The notes under the pieces are model-generated. The model ran no database searches, was not told the origin of the DNA, and worked only from the letters and a program-made list of their open reading frames with translations. The position numbers were made by a program, and so were the translations under genes. Positions 22,475 to 34,140 of a DNA stretch of 64,000 nt are shown in pieces; position 1 is the first letter of the stretch, and the number at the start of each line of letters is the position of its first letter. The stretch spans positions 468,195,501-468,259,500 of the forward strand of contig CM028130.1 of NCBI GenBank assembly GCA_016271365.2, read 5' to 3'. Source of the DNA: Neoceratodus forsteri (taxonomy: Eukaryota; Chordata; Ceratodontiformes; Ceratodontidae).

Positions 22475-24440
22475 CATGTCTCTGGTAATCTTGTGCTTCC
22501 ACAGATTCCTGAGATACTGTCACATGTCCTTGGTAATCTACTGCTTCCTCAGATCCCTGAGATACTGTCAAATTTCCCTGGTAATCTACTGCTTCCTCAG
22601 ATCACTGAAATACTGTCACATGTCTCTGGTAATCTTGTGCTTCCACAGATTCCTGAAATACTGTCACATGTCCCTGGTTTAGTGCTTCCCCAGATTAGGG
22701 TTGCCACCTGCCCTGATTTTTGTGGGACAGTCCTGATTTGGGCAACTGTGTCCTGCAAAAAAACATGAAAAATACTACTTGTCCTGACTTTATAGTAGAA
22801 AAAATATTTTCTAAAATTCCTCTAAATGTTGCAGAAAACTATAATACCTTAACTAAAATACAGTAAAATGATAAGAAACAATACAAACAACCAATAAACT
22901 ACAAGACTTCATCTTAATTCTGATTATATAGAGAAAACAAGTCTGTTGCATTGGTCAGGGTTACCAATTGCCCTGCAAAAAATCATGTTTCAGAAAGAAA
23001 TGCCCCACTTTGGGCTTCTTTAAAGGTGGTAACCCTACAGATCCCAGAGATACTGTTACATGTCCCTGGTAGTCTAGTACTCCTCCAGATATCTGAAATA
23101 CTGTCACATGTCCCTGGTAGTGTAGTGATCCCTAGACGAATGAAATCCTATCACATGCCCTTGGTAGTCTAGAGATCCCCAGATCCCTGACATACTGTTA
23201 CATGTCTCTGAGAGTCTAGTGATCCCCCAGATCTATGGAATACTGTCACATGTCCTTAGAAATCTAATGTTCTCCCAGATCCCTGAGATACTGTCACATG
23301 TTCCTGGTAATGTAGTTTTCCCCCAGATCCCTGAGATCCTGCCACATGTCCCTGGTAGTATTGTGCTCTCCCAGACAATAGAAATACTCTCACATGTCCC
23401 TGTTAATCTAGTGCTTCCACAGATCCCTGAGATACTGTCACATGTCCCTGGTAATAAAGTGTTCCCCAGATCTCTGAGATACTGTAACATGTCCCTGGTA
23501 GTCTAGAACTCCCCCAGATCTGTGAGATATTGTTGTATGTCCCTGGTAATCTAGTGCTCCCTCAGATTACTGAAATACTGTCACATGTCCCTGGTAATTT
23601 AGTGCTCCTCAGATCTCTGAGATACTTTCACATGTCCCTGGTAGTCTAGTACTCCTCCAAATCCCTTAAAATACTGTCACATGTCCCTGATAGTCTAGTG
23701 TTTCTACAGATTCCAGAGATACTATCACATGCCCCTTGTAATCTAGTGCTCCTCCAGATCCCTGAGATACTGTCACTTGTCCCTGGTGGTCTAGTTCTCC
23801 CCTCCGCGATCACTGAAACACTGTCACATGTCCCTGGTAATCTAGTGTTTCCCCAGATCCCTGAGATTCCGTCACATGTCCTTGGTAGTCTAGTGCTCCC
23901 CCAAATTCCTGAGATGCTGTCACATGTCCCTGGTAGTCTAGTACTCCACCCAGATCACTGAGATATTGTTGCATGTCCCTGGTTGTCCAGTGCCTCCCAA
24001 GATCCTCTACATACTGTACTGTCATATGTCCCTGATAATCTAGTGCTCCTCCAGATTCCTGAGATACTGTCACATGTCCCTTGTAGTCTAGTGCTCCCCC
24101 AAATCCTCTAGATACTGTTATATGTCCCTGGTAATCTAGTGCTCCCCCACATCCCTGAGATACTGTCACATGTCCTTGGTAGCCTAGTGCTCCCCCAGAT
24201 CCATGAGATACTGTCACATGTCCCTGGTAGTCTAGTACTTCCCAAGATCCCTGAGATACTGTCACATGCCCCTGGTAATCTAGTGTTTCCACAAATTCCT
24301 GAGATACTGTCACATGTCCCTGGTAGTCTAGTGTTCCCCCAGATCCCTGAGATACTGTTGCATGTCCCTGGTAATCTAGTGTTCCCCCAGGGCCCTGAGA
24401 TACTGTCACATGTCCCTTGTAATCTAGGGCTTCCTCGGAT
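22475..24440. repeat. 48-bp minisatellite, block 2
   Basis: This continues block 1 past the solo LTR, with the same unit. It parallels block 1 unit by unit, including the 342-bp element, which indicates a higher-order duplication of about 2.1 kb. Differences include gain or loss of whole 48-bp units. Confidence 0.95.
22696..23037. mobile_element. 342-bp terminal-inverted-repeat element, copy 2
   Basis: It has the same length as 18,808-19,149 and is almost identical to it. CAGAT flanks both sides (22,691-22,695 and 23,038-23,042), giving a 5-bp target duplication. It was copied with the surrounding array rather than inserted independently. Confidence 0.7.
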
Positions 24441-25080
24441 CTGACCAGATCAGAGCTCTGAGGAAGGTGTTACCTAACTCCAAAATGTCAGTACATTTTA
24501 GGTCATGTAAGGAAGGGGAGCACTGGTGGCCAAGTACTATCAGCCACAGGAGAAAACTACCCCTGGATTGGAGAGTGCGAGCAATATGGCAAATAAATAC
24601 TGTTATGCCCTGCAGGCCTCCAGCCTGCATGATTACCTGCTCCTGTCATCAAGAATCTGGCTAGCTTTAAAACACAAAGTACCTTTAGCCAAAGGAAGAA
24701 GTGTAGAACCTGTAGCCTGACTCTGAAAAGACACTTGTGAACAAATGGAAAATGGGTTCTCAAACCTTTCTGGATTAGGCAATTGAGCCAGGAAGATGAC
24801 TGCTTGGTAAAGTGACTCTAAACCATTTCCAGATATATTCTTCAAACCAATACCATTTCTTGAACTGTTTGCACTTTTAAGCACATGAGGAAACACTAAC
24901 ATGTTTTTTTGAAATAATGAGGTGCTTTGTATTATGAATACTGCTAAAATAAATGCATGGTGACTTAATGCAAACAAACAGAAAATAGCTTTATTTCATT
25001 ACACTTGTGTTGCTGTGTGCTGATAGAACTACTCCACTTCTTGTGTAGCAAACAGTGCTGTAAAAATAACTTTTACCTAC
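24441..25080. other. Unassigned sequence
   Basis: This stretch between two minisatellites shows no domain, LTR or tandem structure that I can recognise. The short frames present are not supported by any motif. Confidence 0.5.
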
Positions 25081-25510
25081 TTAAGGCTTGGCGGACTGGT
25101 ACTTGAATGCTGGGAGGTACCTGGGAATCTTAACCCAACGGCAGGGCTGAGTGTGCTGGAGGGCTGCATAGTAGCCATAGGAACCCCAGCCCAAAGGCTG
25201 GGCATAGAGTACTGAAGGGCTGGGAGGTAGCCAGGTGAACTGTGAGCCAAAGGTTGCGTGGACAGGTACTGTTGGCTGGGAGATAGGGGAACATGGACCC
25301 AAAGGCTGAGAAGACAGCACTGGAGGGCTGGGGGGTAGCCAGAGGAACCACGGCCCTAATGTTGGGTGGACAGGCACTGGAGGGCTGGGAGGTTGCCGGA
25401 GGAACCCCAGCCCAAGAGCAGGGCAGACAGTACTGGAGGGCTGAGAGTTAGTCAGAGGAACACTGACCCAATGGCAGGGCAGACTGGTACTGAGGGACAA
25501 AAAGCTGTCC
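25081..25510. repeat. Minisatellite, unit about 58 bp
   Basis: About seven diverged units are anchored by TACTGGAGGGCTGGGAGGT, followed by GGAACCCCAGCCCAA and GCAGGGCAGACAG. Confidence 0.85.
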
Positions 25511-26029
25511 AAAAAAATTACAGATTTCCAAATGTGTGCTGCTGGAGCTGCTGGAACCCTTAGAGTTACAGATAAGAATTCAAAGACAGTAGTTACTTTA
25601 CTTCCAGCCCCCTCACTTCAGCCAGGAATATGTGTGTGTGTGTGTGTGTGTGTCTCTGTGTATTTTTTCAGCAAGATTCTAATTGCTTGCTGCACACAGA
25701 AGTTACCAAAGGATAGGGATGACATCAGCACCATGGCAACAACACATTCTCATATCTGCATTCCAATGGGGACCCTGTTGGTGTACTGTACCTTTCAGGG
25801 AGATTGATTTTAAATTGAATCTATAAATATCAAGCCTGCATCATTAGCACCACTCTCAGCTTCCCAGTAGGGTTAATAAAATGGCACTTTGTTGTGAGTA
25901 CATAGCCATCTGATTGTTCCTCTCTAACCTTGTTCACCATTGTCGACACAAACAATTTACTGACAGAAAAGAAAAGCCTGCCCTTATAATACTGCCTGCA
26001 GACCAGTAGAACAGAGACTCACACAGCTC
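25511..26029. other. Unassigned sequence with a (TG)n run
   Basis: A TG dinucleotide repeat lies at about 25,629-25,654. Nothing else is recognised. Confidence 0.6.
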
Positions 26030-26510
26030 CCAAAAGCAGCAACCCGGGTTTGTGCATTGAGCCCGGGACCACTGCCAGGCTGGCAGGGTCCAACATGCAG
26101 GACCCAGTAGTACAAACCCATGTTCATGTATAGAGCACAGGACTCCTGCCAGCCAGCAGGATCCAGTACTTCAGAACCCCATCACAGCAAAGCAGATTCA
26201 TTCACTGAGCCTGGGAGACCTACGGGGACAGCAGAATCCAACACTGCAGGACCCAATAGCCTAAACCTGGCATCATGCATTGAGCCTGGGACACCTTCTG
26301 GGCTGGCAGGATCACAGTTCAGAACCCAGTCCCAGCAACAAAGGTTCATTCGCAGAGCCTGGGAGACCTGCAGAACCAGCAATACCTAACAGTGCAGGAC
26401 CCAATACCAGAAACTGGGGTTCGTTCATCAATCCTGGGACACCTGCTATGCTGGCAGGATCCAACAGTTCAGAATCTAACCATGAAAGACCCAATATCAT
26501 CAACCAGAGC
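26030..26510. repeat. Minisatellite, unit about 74 bp
   Basis: About six degenerate units are anchored by TTCATTCACTGAGCCTGGGA and GGCAGGATCCAACA, then CAGGACCCAATA. They are more diverged than the neighbouring arrays. Confidence 0.8.
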
Positions 26511-26934
26511 AGTAGGCCTGTAGGGTAAGGAGGAAAAGGATTAAGCTGTCGTCCATGGGGGTCCCATGTCATTTTGGTGATTCAAAAAGAGCGAGCACCA
26601 CAATAGCAAGCTCAATAACAATAACAACAATAGCAGCCATGGCAACTAAAGCTACCATGCACATACAGCAATGGATTGGAACATTCACTACAGGGAGTCG
26701 ATGTCCACATTTTGTCTTATGCAGAGGCCCCCTGCACCTCCCGTGTTTTAATTAACCAACTTCGGGTGGGGGGACACAGGGGAAAAGAGTATGCTCCAGA
26801 GAAAGGGGTAACCTGCAGGGGCAGTTGCTGTAGTTGTCCACTTGCTACCATGTGGCACTCACTCTTTTTCAGGAGCTTAAGTTGAGTCACCCTTTTTGAA
26901 TCCCCATTTGCGTTTCGCTATTATTACATGATAT
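26511..26934. other. Unassigned sequence
   Basis: It holds a short CAA/CAG-rich low-complexity run (about 26,590-26,650). No gene is supported. Confidence 0.5.
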
Positions 26935-27228
26935 TGTCCATGGGGGGGTAGGGTTCTGCAGCCCACTACTATAATGTCACCCATGTAACCACACTGGGAG
27001 TACTTACAGGGTAGGAATGTGCGGCTCACTACTATAATGTCACCCATGTAACCACACTGGGAGTACTTACAGGGTAGGAATGTGCGGCTCACTACTATAA
27101 TGCCACCCATGTAACCACATTGGGAGTACTTACAGGGTACGGATGTGCAACTCACTACTATAATGTCACCTGGGTAACCACACTGGGAGTATTTACGGGT
27201 TATGGATGCGCAGCCCATTACTATAATA
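26935..27228. repeat. 63-bp minisatellite, segment 1
   Basis: Nearly five units contain CTACTATAATGTCACCCATG, then TAACCACACTGGGAGTACTT and GGGTAGG. Period 63 is divisible by three and gives a false minus-strand 21-residue repeat (YSQCGYMGDIIVV). This is the left edge of a superfamily that extends to 52,380. Confidence 0.95.
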
Positions 27229-27910
27229 CCAAGTATTCAGAACCTTCTGAGCCTCACTAAGAACCCCTGCAATACCAGAGGTGCAATTTGTCAGCCCTTT
27301 AAGGTCCCATTCTACCACACAACTCAAGGTCAACGATTCTTTGAGTACAGTGTCCCCCACTGGCTCAACTCTCTTGGCAGCGCCCTACAGGCAGAAACAA
27401 AGTTTGGCCTCTTCAAATGGAGGCTTAGGTAGCACCAGACAGAACAATATACATGCGATTGCCCCTTTTACATTTTTTGTTATAACAACTACCCACAATT
27501 TCCTCTGCCTATCTGGAGACAGTAGGGATGAGGCCTTTTAGCCTCACCCCCCCCCCCGACACTCCTTTGACAAAGCCTAGCCCAGCTGCCTTCTTCCTCA
27601 GCACATTTTCTGGCATCTTTGTTCTGTTTAATCTAAATGTGCACCACTTGTTTAATGCTCTTACACTCAACGGCTAGTTTTAAATTTGTTATAATGTTTT
27701 ATTTACCTGCTAACACCCAATTTCTACACCATGCACCAATTTACTGTAATTGTCGGCACTAGAATCCTAGTTATTGTACGTTCCTTGTATGTTATTGTAC
27801 TATATTCTTGAATGTATGTTCTCCTTATCTTCGACATGAAACCTTTGTAAATGAGCTATTAGCTCAAAGGTACTTTGTAATTCTAAAATGTAATAAATAA
27901 AATAAATAAA
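27229..27910 (+). mobile_element. LINE-X copy 2 (3' end)
   Basis: This 5'-truncated LINE is inserted in the 63-bp array. The short frame near 27,330 gives RFFEYSVPHWLNSLGSAL, the tail of an RT C-terminal region. The 3' end has a 31-base stem-loop (27,841-27,871) and an (AAATA)n tail. The last 70 bp match the complement of 16,777-16,870 and 52,383-52,460, which places it in the same family. Confidence 0.75.
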
Positions 27911-28040
27911 TATCACCCATATAAACACACTGGGAGTGCTTATAGGGTAGGGATGTGCATCCCACTATTATGATGTCCCCTATGCGTCCCACTATTATGA
28001 TGTCCCCTGTGTAACCACACTGGGAGTACTTTTGGGGTAG
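27911..28040. repeat. 63-bp minisatellite, segment 2
   Basis: Two units continue the array after LINE-X copy 2, including a short internal duplication (CCCACTATTATGATGTCCCC). They run up to the SINE. Confidence 0.9.
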
Positions 28041-28358
28041 GGAGGCAATATAGCGCAGTGGTCTAAGGCTCTGAGCTGTAAATCTGGTGACATCCAGCAG
28101 ACCAGACCTGGGTTTGAATCTCACAGCTTCCACTTGCATACTGTGTGACCCTGAGCAAGTCACTTAACCTCCTCGTGTGACATTATAGTAGTGGGCTAGA
28201 CATCCCTATCCCACAAGCACTTCCTGTGCGGTTACACAGGTGATATTACAGTAGTGGGCCACATATTCCTGCCCCAGGTCGCTCCTGTAAAAAAGCTTTC
28301 AGCTTAGTGTGCTATACCTGGTTAAACAACTAAATAAAAAAAATATATAAAAAAAACT
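28041..28358 (+). mobile_element. tRNA-headed SINE split by an inverted minisatellite piece
   Basis: The head at 28,041-28,110 has A box TAGCGCAGTGG and B box GGTTTGAATCTC. A MIR/CORE-like stretch follows (TGTGACCCTGAGCAAGTCAC to TTAACCTCC) at about 28,143-28,172. The tail at 28,276-28,358 (ACCTGGTTAAACAACTAAAT, then A-rich) is typical of a SINE 3' end. Between head and tail, 28,175-28,275 is about 1.6 units of the surrounding minisatellite in reverse orientation. The pol III boxes are internal to the SINE. The tRNA is not folded or functional. Confidence 0.8.
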
Positions 28359-29536
28359 ACTACTATAATGTCACCTGCGTAATCACATTGGGAGTTCTTA
28401 TGGAATATGGATGTGTGGCCCACTACTATAATATCATCCACATGAACACATTGGGAGTGCTTATAGGATAGGGATGTGTGGCCCAGTACTATAATGTCAC
28501 GTGTGTAACCACACTGGGAGTACTTAAAAGGCAATCCACTACTATAACGTCACCTGTGTAACCACAGTAGGAGTACTTGCAGGGTAGGGATGTGTGACCC
28601 CCTACTATAATGTCACTCGTGTAACTATACTGAGGATACTTACGGGGTAGGGATATGTGGCCAACTACTATAATGTCACCTGTGTAACCACACTGGGAGT
28701 GTTTATGAAGTAGGGAAGTGCGGCCCACTACTATAACATCACTCATGTAACCACACTGTGGATACTTATGGGGTAGGGATGTGCTGCCCATAACTATATC
28801 ACTCATGTAGCCACACAGGGAGTACTTACTATGTATGGGGTAGGAGTATGAAACCAACTACTATAATGTCACCTGTGTAACCACACAGGGAGTGCAATTG
28901 GGTAGGAATATGTGGCACACTACTGTAATATCACCTGTATAACTACACAGGAAGTGCTTGTGGGGTAGGGATGTCTGGCCCACTACTATAATGTCGCTCA
29001 TGTAACCACAGTGAGAATACTGGTGGGGTAGGGATGTGCAGCCCATGACTATAATGTCACCCGTGTAACCACACTGGGAATACTTATAGAGTAGGGATGT
29101 ATGACCCACTACTATAGTGTCACCTGTGTAATGACACTCTTAGTACTTACACTGTAGGGATGTGCAACCCAGTACTATATTGTCACCTGTATAACCACAC
29201 TGGGAGTACTTGCAGGGTAGGGATGTGCAGCACACTACTATAAAACTATAATTCACCTGTGTAACCACATTGGAAGTACTTACGGGGTAGGAATGTGCAA
29301 CCCACTTCTATAATGCCACCCCTGTAACCACAATGGGAGTAGTTATGGGGCAGGGATTTGCCACCCACTACTATAATGTCACCAGTGTAACCACCCTAGG
29401 GAGTGCTTATGTGGTAGGGATGTGCAGCCCACTACTGTAATGTCACCCATTTAACCACATCGGGAGTACTTGTGGGGTAGGAATGTGCAACCCAGTACTG
29501 TAATGTCAACTGTGTAAAAAGACTGGGAGTACTTAC
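28359..29536. repeat. 63-bp minisatellite, segment 3
   Basis: About 18 units precede Gmr1-like copy 2. Several are one to a few bases off period. The pair of units at 28,903-28,995 is the closest match to the inverted piece in the SINE. Confidence 0.95.
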
Positions 29537-29640
29537 TGTGAGACTTGGACAGCTGGTTCTGATTCCTGTATCATTTTTTTGTAATATAAAAATGTGTGAT
29601 GGACTGTTTGCCATGAGAAATGCTGAAACAGCATGTGAGA

Positions 29641-29682
<42 letters not shown>

Positions 29683-30675
29683 TTTAGATGCAAGTGTTAG
29701 CTGGAAGACCAGAAGCTAATTACAGACTTTTCTAAGTTAATTATAGCTTTAGCTGCTAAGAGGGAAATCAGTATCCATTTCATGATGTTTCGAGGGGGAA
29801 CCAGGTTTAGTACACTGGTGTGAAATCATAAATGCTTTGGTGTCTGTGTGAGAGGGGATACTGCTCACAGATCAAAGAAATTTCCTTTGAAAGAGAAAAA
29901 TGAGTTGTGCTGAGGATTACAAAATTTAATACTTTGAAAAGACATTCTGTTTTTGTATAGATATATTTTTTTATATATATTCTGACAGAGGAGGAGCTAG
30001 GTGACTTCACACAAAGGGGTTGGCAAATACAGTTTTCTTTAAGGAATAGTCTACTTCACAGAGACACTTCTATTGAGACTGACAAAGAAACATCTGTGAG
30101 CACTTTAAGCAGGTATTTAGAGAGAGAGAGACTAATCTAAGTACTGTAGTAGGAACTGCACTGTTAAAACCTGTTTTGTTTAAGAGATTTGTATGTCTTG
30201 TGATATAATAGTTCTGTGTTTTATGTGTTACATATTTTTTTATCTAGTTTAGTAAAACTCAATTTTTAGAGCTTACTTGGTCTATCTTTGATTTCTTTCC
30301 TTTATAAGTAGAGTATATATGGTTAAAGCAGACACTGTGCATAAGCCTGAATGGTGATACCAAACTGGAAAAGGTAAGCAATTTTAATCTGAGGTCTTTT
30401 ATTAGAGTTTTTAAGGGTTCATTTCTGTACACCTGGTTAGGTGCCATAGGCAAAGATATCTGGCCCCCCGAAGACAGAATTATCTGAGCCTGTACATTGG
30501 GTACGCAACAAGAGGTTCACAGTTTGAATCCCTCCAGAACTTGAGACCAAAGGTTGATTCGAATCCACAAAAACAGACAAGAGGGTTACCTTGCTCTGTT
30601 AACTGTTCACAAGACTGTGCTTGTCAGTTGGCACTTTGGGAGTAGAGGGCTGACCTGCTGAGTGGGTTTGTAACA
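29537..30675 (+). repeat. 5' LTR of Gmr1-like copy 2 (long form)
   Basis: It starts TGTGAGACTTGG and ends GTTTGTAACA. It contains a (CA)n run at about 29,643-29,680 and, relative to copy 1, about 400 bp more in its 3' half (from about 30,190). Confidence 0.93.
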
Positions 30676-30678
30676 GAT

Positions 30679-30694
30679 TGGTTGGCAGCGGTGG
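30679..30694 (+). other. Primer-binding site of Gmr1-like copy 2
   Basis: TGGTTGGCAGCGGTGG lies three bases after the LTR. It fits the complement of a vertebrate tRNA-Leu 3' end with one extra T. Primer identity is inference. Confidence 0.55.
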
Positions 30695-30888
30695 CATAAT
30701 TTTGGTATCACATGCTTGTATTGTTCAGTGTGTCAGCTGAGACCATAAGCTCGCTTGCAAAGAAAGAAAAAGGCAGTGATTTATTTTTAAAAAGGAAACA
30801 GAACTATATCACTTGGCGTACAGTAAAGTTCCTACCCATTTTATTTTTTTCTCTAAAGTGCAAGTCAGAGTAGCAGTAGTGAGGGAAG

Positions 30889-32225
30889 ATGACTTCCAAC
30901 TACAGCAGGAACACTGTAGACTCCTTAAAGCAGTTGTGCAGGGACAGAGGAATCCCATTTGCAGTGAAAGCTAGCAAGCAGAACCTCATAGATGCCCTGA
31001 TGGTAGCAGATACCCAGAGCAGTGAGTTATGGATCATGACTGAAAAGGACCAAACCTTGAGAGTTGAAGAGCTAGTGGCCAGTGCAGTGTCCAGATCCAA
31101 TGAGGAGGACAACAGGGTTGCTGTCAGTGAAGGACCACAGCAGCAGGGAAAGGTCACCAGTATCCTGAATCCAGAAGTACTCAGGTTGCAAACTAAGTTG
31201 CGCAGGATGGAGCTGGAGTTCCAGGAGAAGAGGGAGCGAGAGAAGCAAGAGGTGGACCATGACGCAGAGCGAGAACGCAGAGACACAGAGCGGGAACAGT
31301 GGGAGGCAGACTGTGAGGAGTGTGACCACCAGCGAGCTGCAGAAGAGAAGGCAGAGCAAGAACACCATGAGGCAGAATGAGAACACTGTGAGGCAGATGA
31401 GAAGAGAGAGGCGTGCCAGAGGCAACATGAACTGGAGAAGATACGACTCTGACCAGCAGCACCAGAGCAAGTAAGTGGCTTGGGTTTAACTGGGTCTGCA
31501 GGACTGCGGTACAAATTGAATTCCAAATTAATAGCCAAGTTTAAAGAGGGGGAAGATATAGATGCCCATAAATTCTTTAGAAAAAGTTTGTATTCAGGCT
31601 AAAATTCCTAGCAAGTCCTGGAGCTTCCAGCTATCCCCGCTACTTACTGGGAAAGCTCAGGATGCATTGGGTCAAATGGACAATGAGGACAGTGATGATT
31701 ACAGTAAACTTAAAGCTGCACTGTTAAAAAAGTTTGAATTAACTGCTGAATCATACAGAGCTAAATTCCATAAGCTCAGGAGAAGCCCTGATATGAGCTA
31801 TGAGGAGCTAGCCATGAAACAACGTCAGCTTTTAAAACGTTGGTGGGAAGGAATTGAGGCAAACTCTGTTGATAAACTTGAAAATGTGATTTTATTAGAA
31901 CAGTTTTTCTGGGCATGCCCAGCAGAGCTGAAAACCTGGCTGGAGGACTGAGATCCCAAAACAGTGCAAGTAGCTGCTGAACTCTCTCGGACCATATGCC
32001 AAGAGCAGACCTACTCTGAGAGTGAATGGGATGGGCGTGGCAGTGCAGAAAGGGAAAAGCACACCTTCAGAACAGCTAAAACCCTCACTGCCTCCACTGA
32101 AACCAGTTAGCCCCAGTTTTCAGAGAAAAGATTTTTCAGAAAAGAGAAGTGAATGTTGGTTATGTAAAGAAACTGGGCATGTTGCCAGACAGTGTCCCAA
32201 AAAAGGAAAGCAATAATATTCAAGG
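30889..32225 (+). pseudogene. gag: gag of Gmr1-like copy 2
   Basis: The frame from 30,889 encodes the SAP-like motif (LKQLCRDRGIPFAV then LIDALMV) and a long Glu/Arg-rich predicted coiled coil (31,210-31,380). It ends at a TGA at 31,378-31,380, where an arginine codon is expected. A frameshift near 31,565 precedes the SCAN-like capsid at 31,590-31,951, which has FHKLRRSPDMSYEELAMKQR and VILLEQFFWACPAELKTWLE. A TGA at about 31,949 ends that frame. The CCHC knuckle (CWLCKETGHVARQC) lies at 32,154-32,195. The order is the same as in copy 1, and the capsid is better preserved here. Confidence 0.87.
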
Positions 32226-33060
32226 TGGTCCTAGAAAAGAAGTGGGTTGTTTGTGTGTCCCTGGAAGCATGCCAGTGAACATGAGAGAACACATGCACCC
32301 AGTCATGGTGAATGGTGTGCAGACGCAGGGGTTAAGGAACACAGGGGCATCCCTGACCTTGGTAAAGGGGGATCCGGTAGAGCCTGGTCAGCTTATATTC
32401 AATAAATACGTCACTGTACAGGACTTCAAGGGTGAGGCGAAAACATTGCCCCTCTCTAGTGTACTCCTAGACTGGGGTGAAACAGGGGGAACTATGCAAC
32501 AGGTAGCTGTAGCCCAAAACCTTAGCAGTGGATGTGATCCTGGGCAACAATCTCAAACAGGAGATGGTGTGTGCAGTTACCCGTAGCCAAGTGGCAAGGG
32601 AAAATTGTAGTTCCCTGAACCCCACAGAAGCCATTGTGGAAACCACTGGGAGGCTGGTTACGCAGCCTGTGTCTCCTGATATGGAGACTGATAAAAAGGG
32701 GGTAGAAATTTCCCCAGTACCAAGTAACCATACAGCTACGGAAGGTTACTCCAAAGAGGGAGGGGTGACCCATTGTCAGAGTTTTGGGATTAACAGTGAT
32801 CCTGAGGCCCTGATGCTAGTGCAAGAGACCCTAGTTTAGCGACTGAAGGGGACCTGTCCCATGCCTTGGGAATGTGTGTGGGGTCTGCAGCTGCTCAGAG
32901 AAGTGACCCTAGTTTAGAGAAGCTGAGGGCTTGGGCAGATTCTGACAGAGCACAGGGAGGTGACGGCAGACATAAGGTTTATTGGGAAAATGGACTTATA
33001 TACTTAGGCAGTACAGACAGAGGGAGCGATGCTAGGCAGGCAGGCAGCTCGTTGTTCCCC
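32226..33060 (+). pseudogene. Protease and linker of Gmr1-like copy 2
   Basis: This retropepsin-like region has RNTGASLTLV at about 32,335-32,364 where copy 1 has RDTGASLTLV. The catalytic aspartate codon is therefore changed to asparagine, which should abolish activity. The VDVILGNN-type C-terminal block follows near 32,530 in a different frame. Confidence 0.75.
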
Positions 33061-33099
33061 AGGGGTATCGTGAGTAGTTGCTCAAAACTGCACATGACA

Positions 33100-34140
33100 T
33101 TCCCTTGTCTGGTGATCTGGGAATCATGTGCACTATGCAGCAGTTAGCCCAGAAATTCTATTAGCCTAACTTCACCCAGCAGGTGAAGGACTATTGCAGG
33201 TCTTGTCACTGGTGCCAAGAAATAGGGAAGACGGGCAAGAAAACCCAAGCCGCCCTGATTCCATTGCCCATAGTGGAGAAGCCATTCCAGAGGGTGGGAA
33301 TGGATATTGTGGGGTCTTTAAATACCCCCAGCTCCTCAGGAAAGAGATTCATCCTGACTGTGGTGGATTATGCCACCCGGTACCCAGAGGCAGTCGCCCA
33401 ATCCTCACTGAGGACAGACAAAGTGGCAGATGGCTTACTTGGGATTTTCTCCCATGTTGGGTTTCTGCAGGAGGTTATCACTGATTGAGGGGGTTCCTTC
33501 ATGTCGGACCTGATGAAATGTTTATGGGAGAAGTGTGGGGTGGTGCAGAGATGCACAACACCGTATCACCCACAAGCCAATGAGTTTGTGGAAAGATTCA
33601 ATGGTACCCTGAAGTCAATGCTCTGGACATTTGCTGAACAGCATGGGAGGGACTGGGAGAAATACCTTCACCACCTGTTGTTTGCATACAGGGAGGTGCC
33701 CCAAGAGTTGACAGGATTTTCCCCCTAAACTCTTATCTAGACGCCGGGTATGTGTGCACCTAGACTTGATCCAGGAGGACTGGGAAGGCAAGCATGCCAC
33801 CCAGAGAACTCCCATTAGGGATTATATCCTTAGGTTTAGGGAAAGGCTGAAGGAGCTTATGGGGACAGCCCAGAGCAACCTGACAGCTGCCAAACAGAAA
33901 CAAAAAGTGTGGTACGACCGCAGAGCCAGAGCTCACCCATACATGGTGGGTCAGGAAGTCATGGTCCTTATTCCAGTCCAGAAAAACAAGCTGCAAGCTG
34001 AGTGGGCAGGACTGTACAAAGTGGTTAGGAAGGTAAATGATGTGAACTACTGTACATTGTGGAGTTACCTGACAGAAGACAGACAGAGAGGATGTACCAT
34101 GTCAACATGATGAAGCCATATACAAATAGGGCTGACGTGG
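33100..34140 (+). pseudogene. Integrase of Gmr1-like copy 2
   Basis: The zinc-binding CRSCHWC is near 33,200, and the core has GMDIVGS, VITD and VERFNGTLKSML. All three acidic catalytic residues are present. The TGA at 33,486-33,488 stands directly after the second Asp, exactly as in copy 1. The frame resumes at 33,501. A frameshift near 33,728 precedes the C-terminal module (KVWYDRRARAHPYM, then YHVNMMKPY). Confidence 0.88.

Noticed and set aside
18250..24440. Regular 48-bp repeats as a possible CRISPR array
   Set aside because: There are no unique spacers between constant repeats; the whole unit drifts, no cas-like gene is near, and the surroundings are eukaryotic retrotransposons.
28041..28115. 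Possible functional tRNA gene
   Set aside because: A and B boxes are present, but the sequence does not close into a clean cloverleaf and continues into a MIR/CORE-like SINE body.
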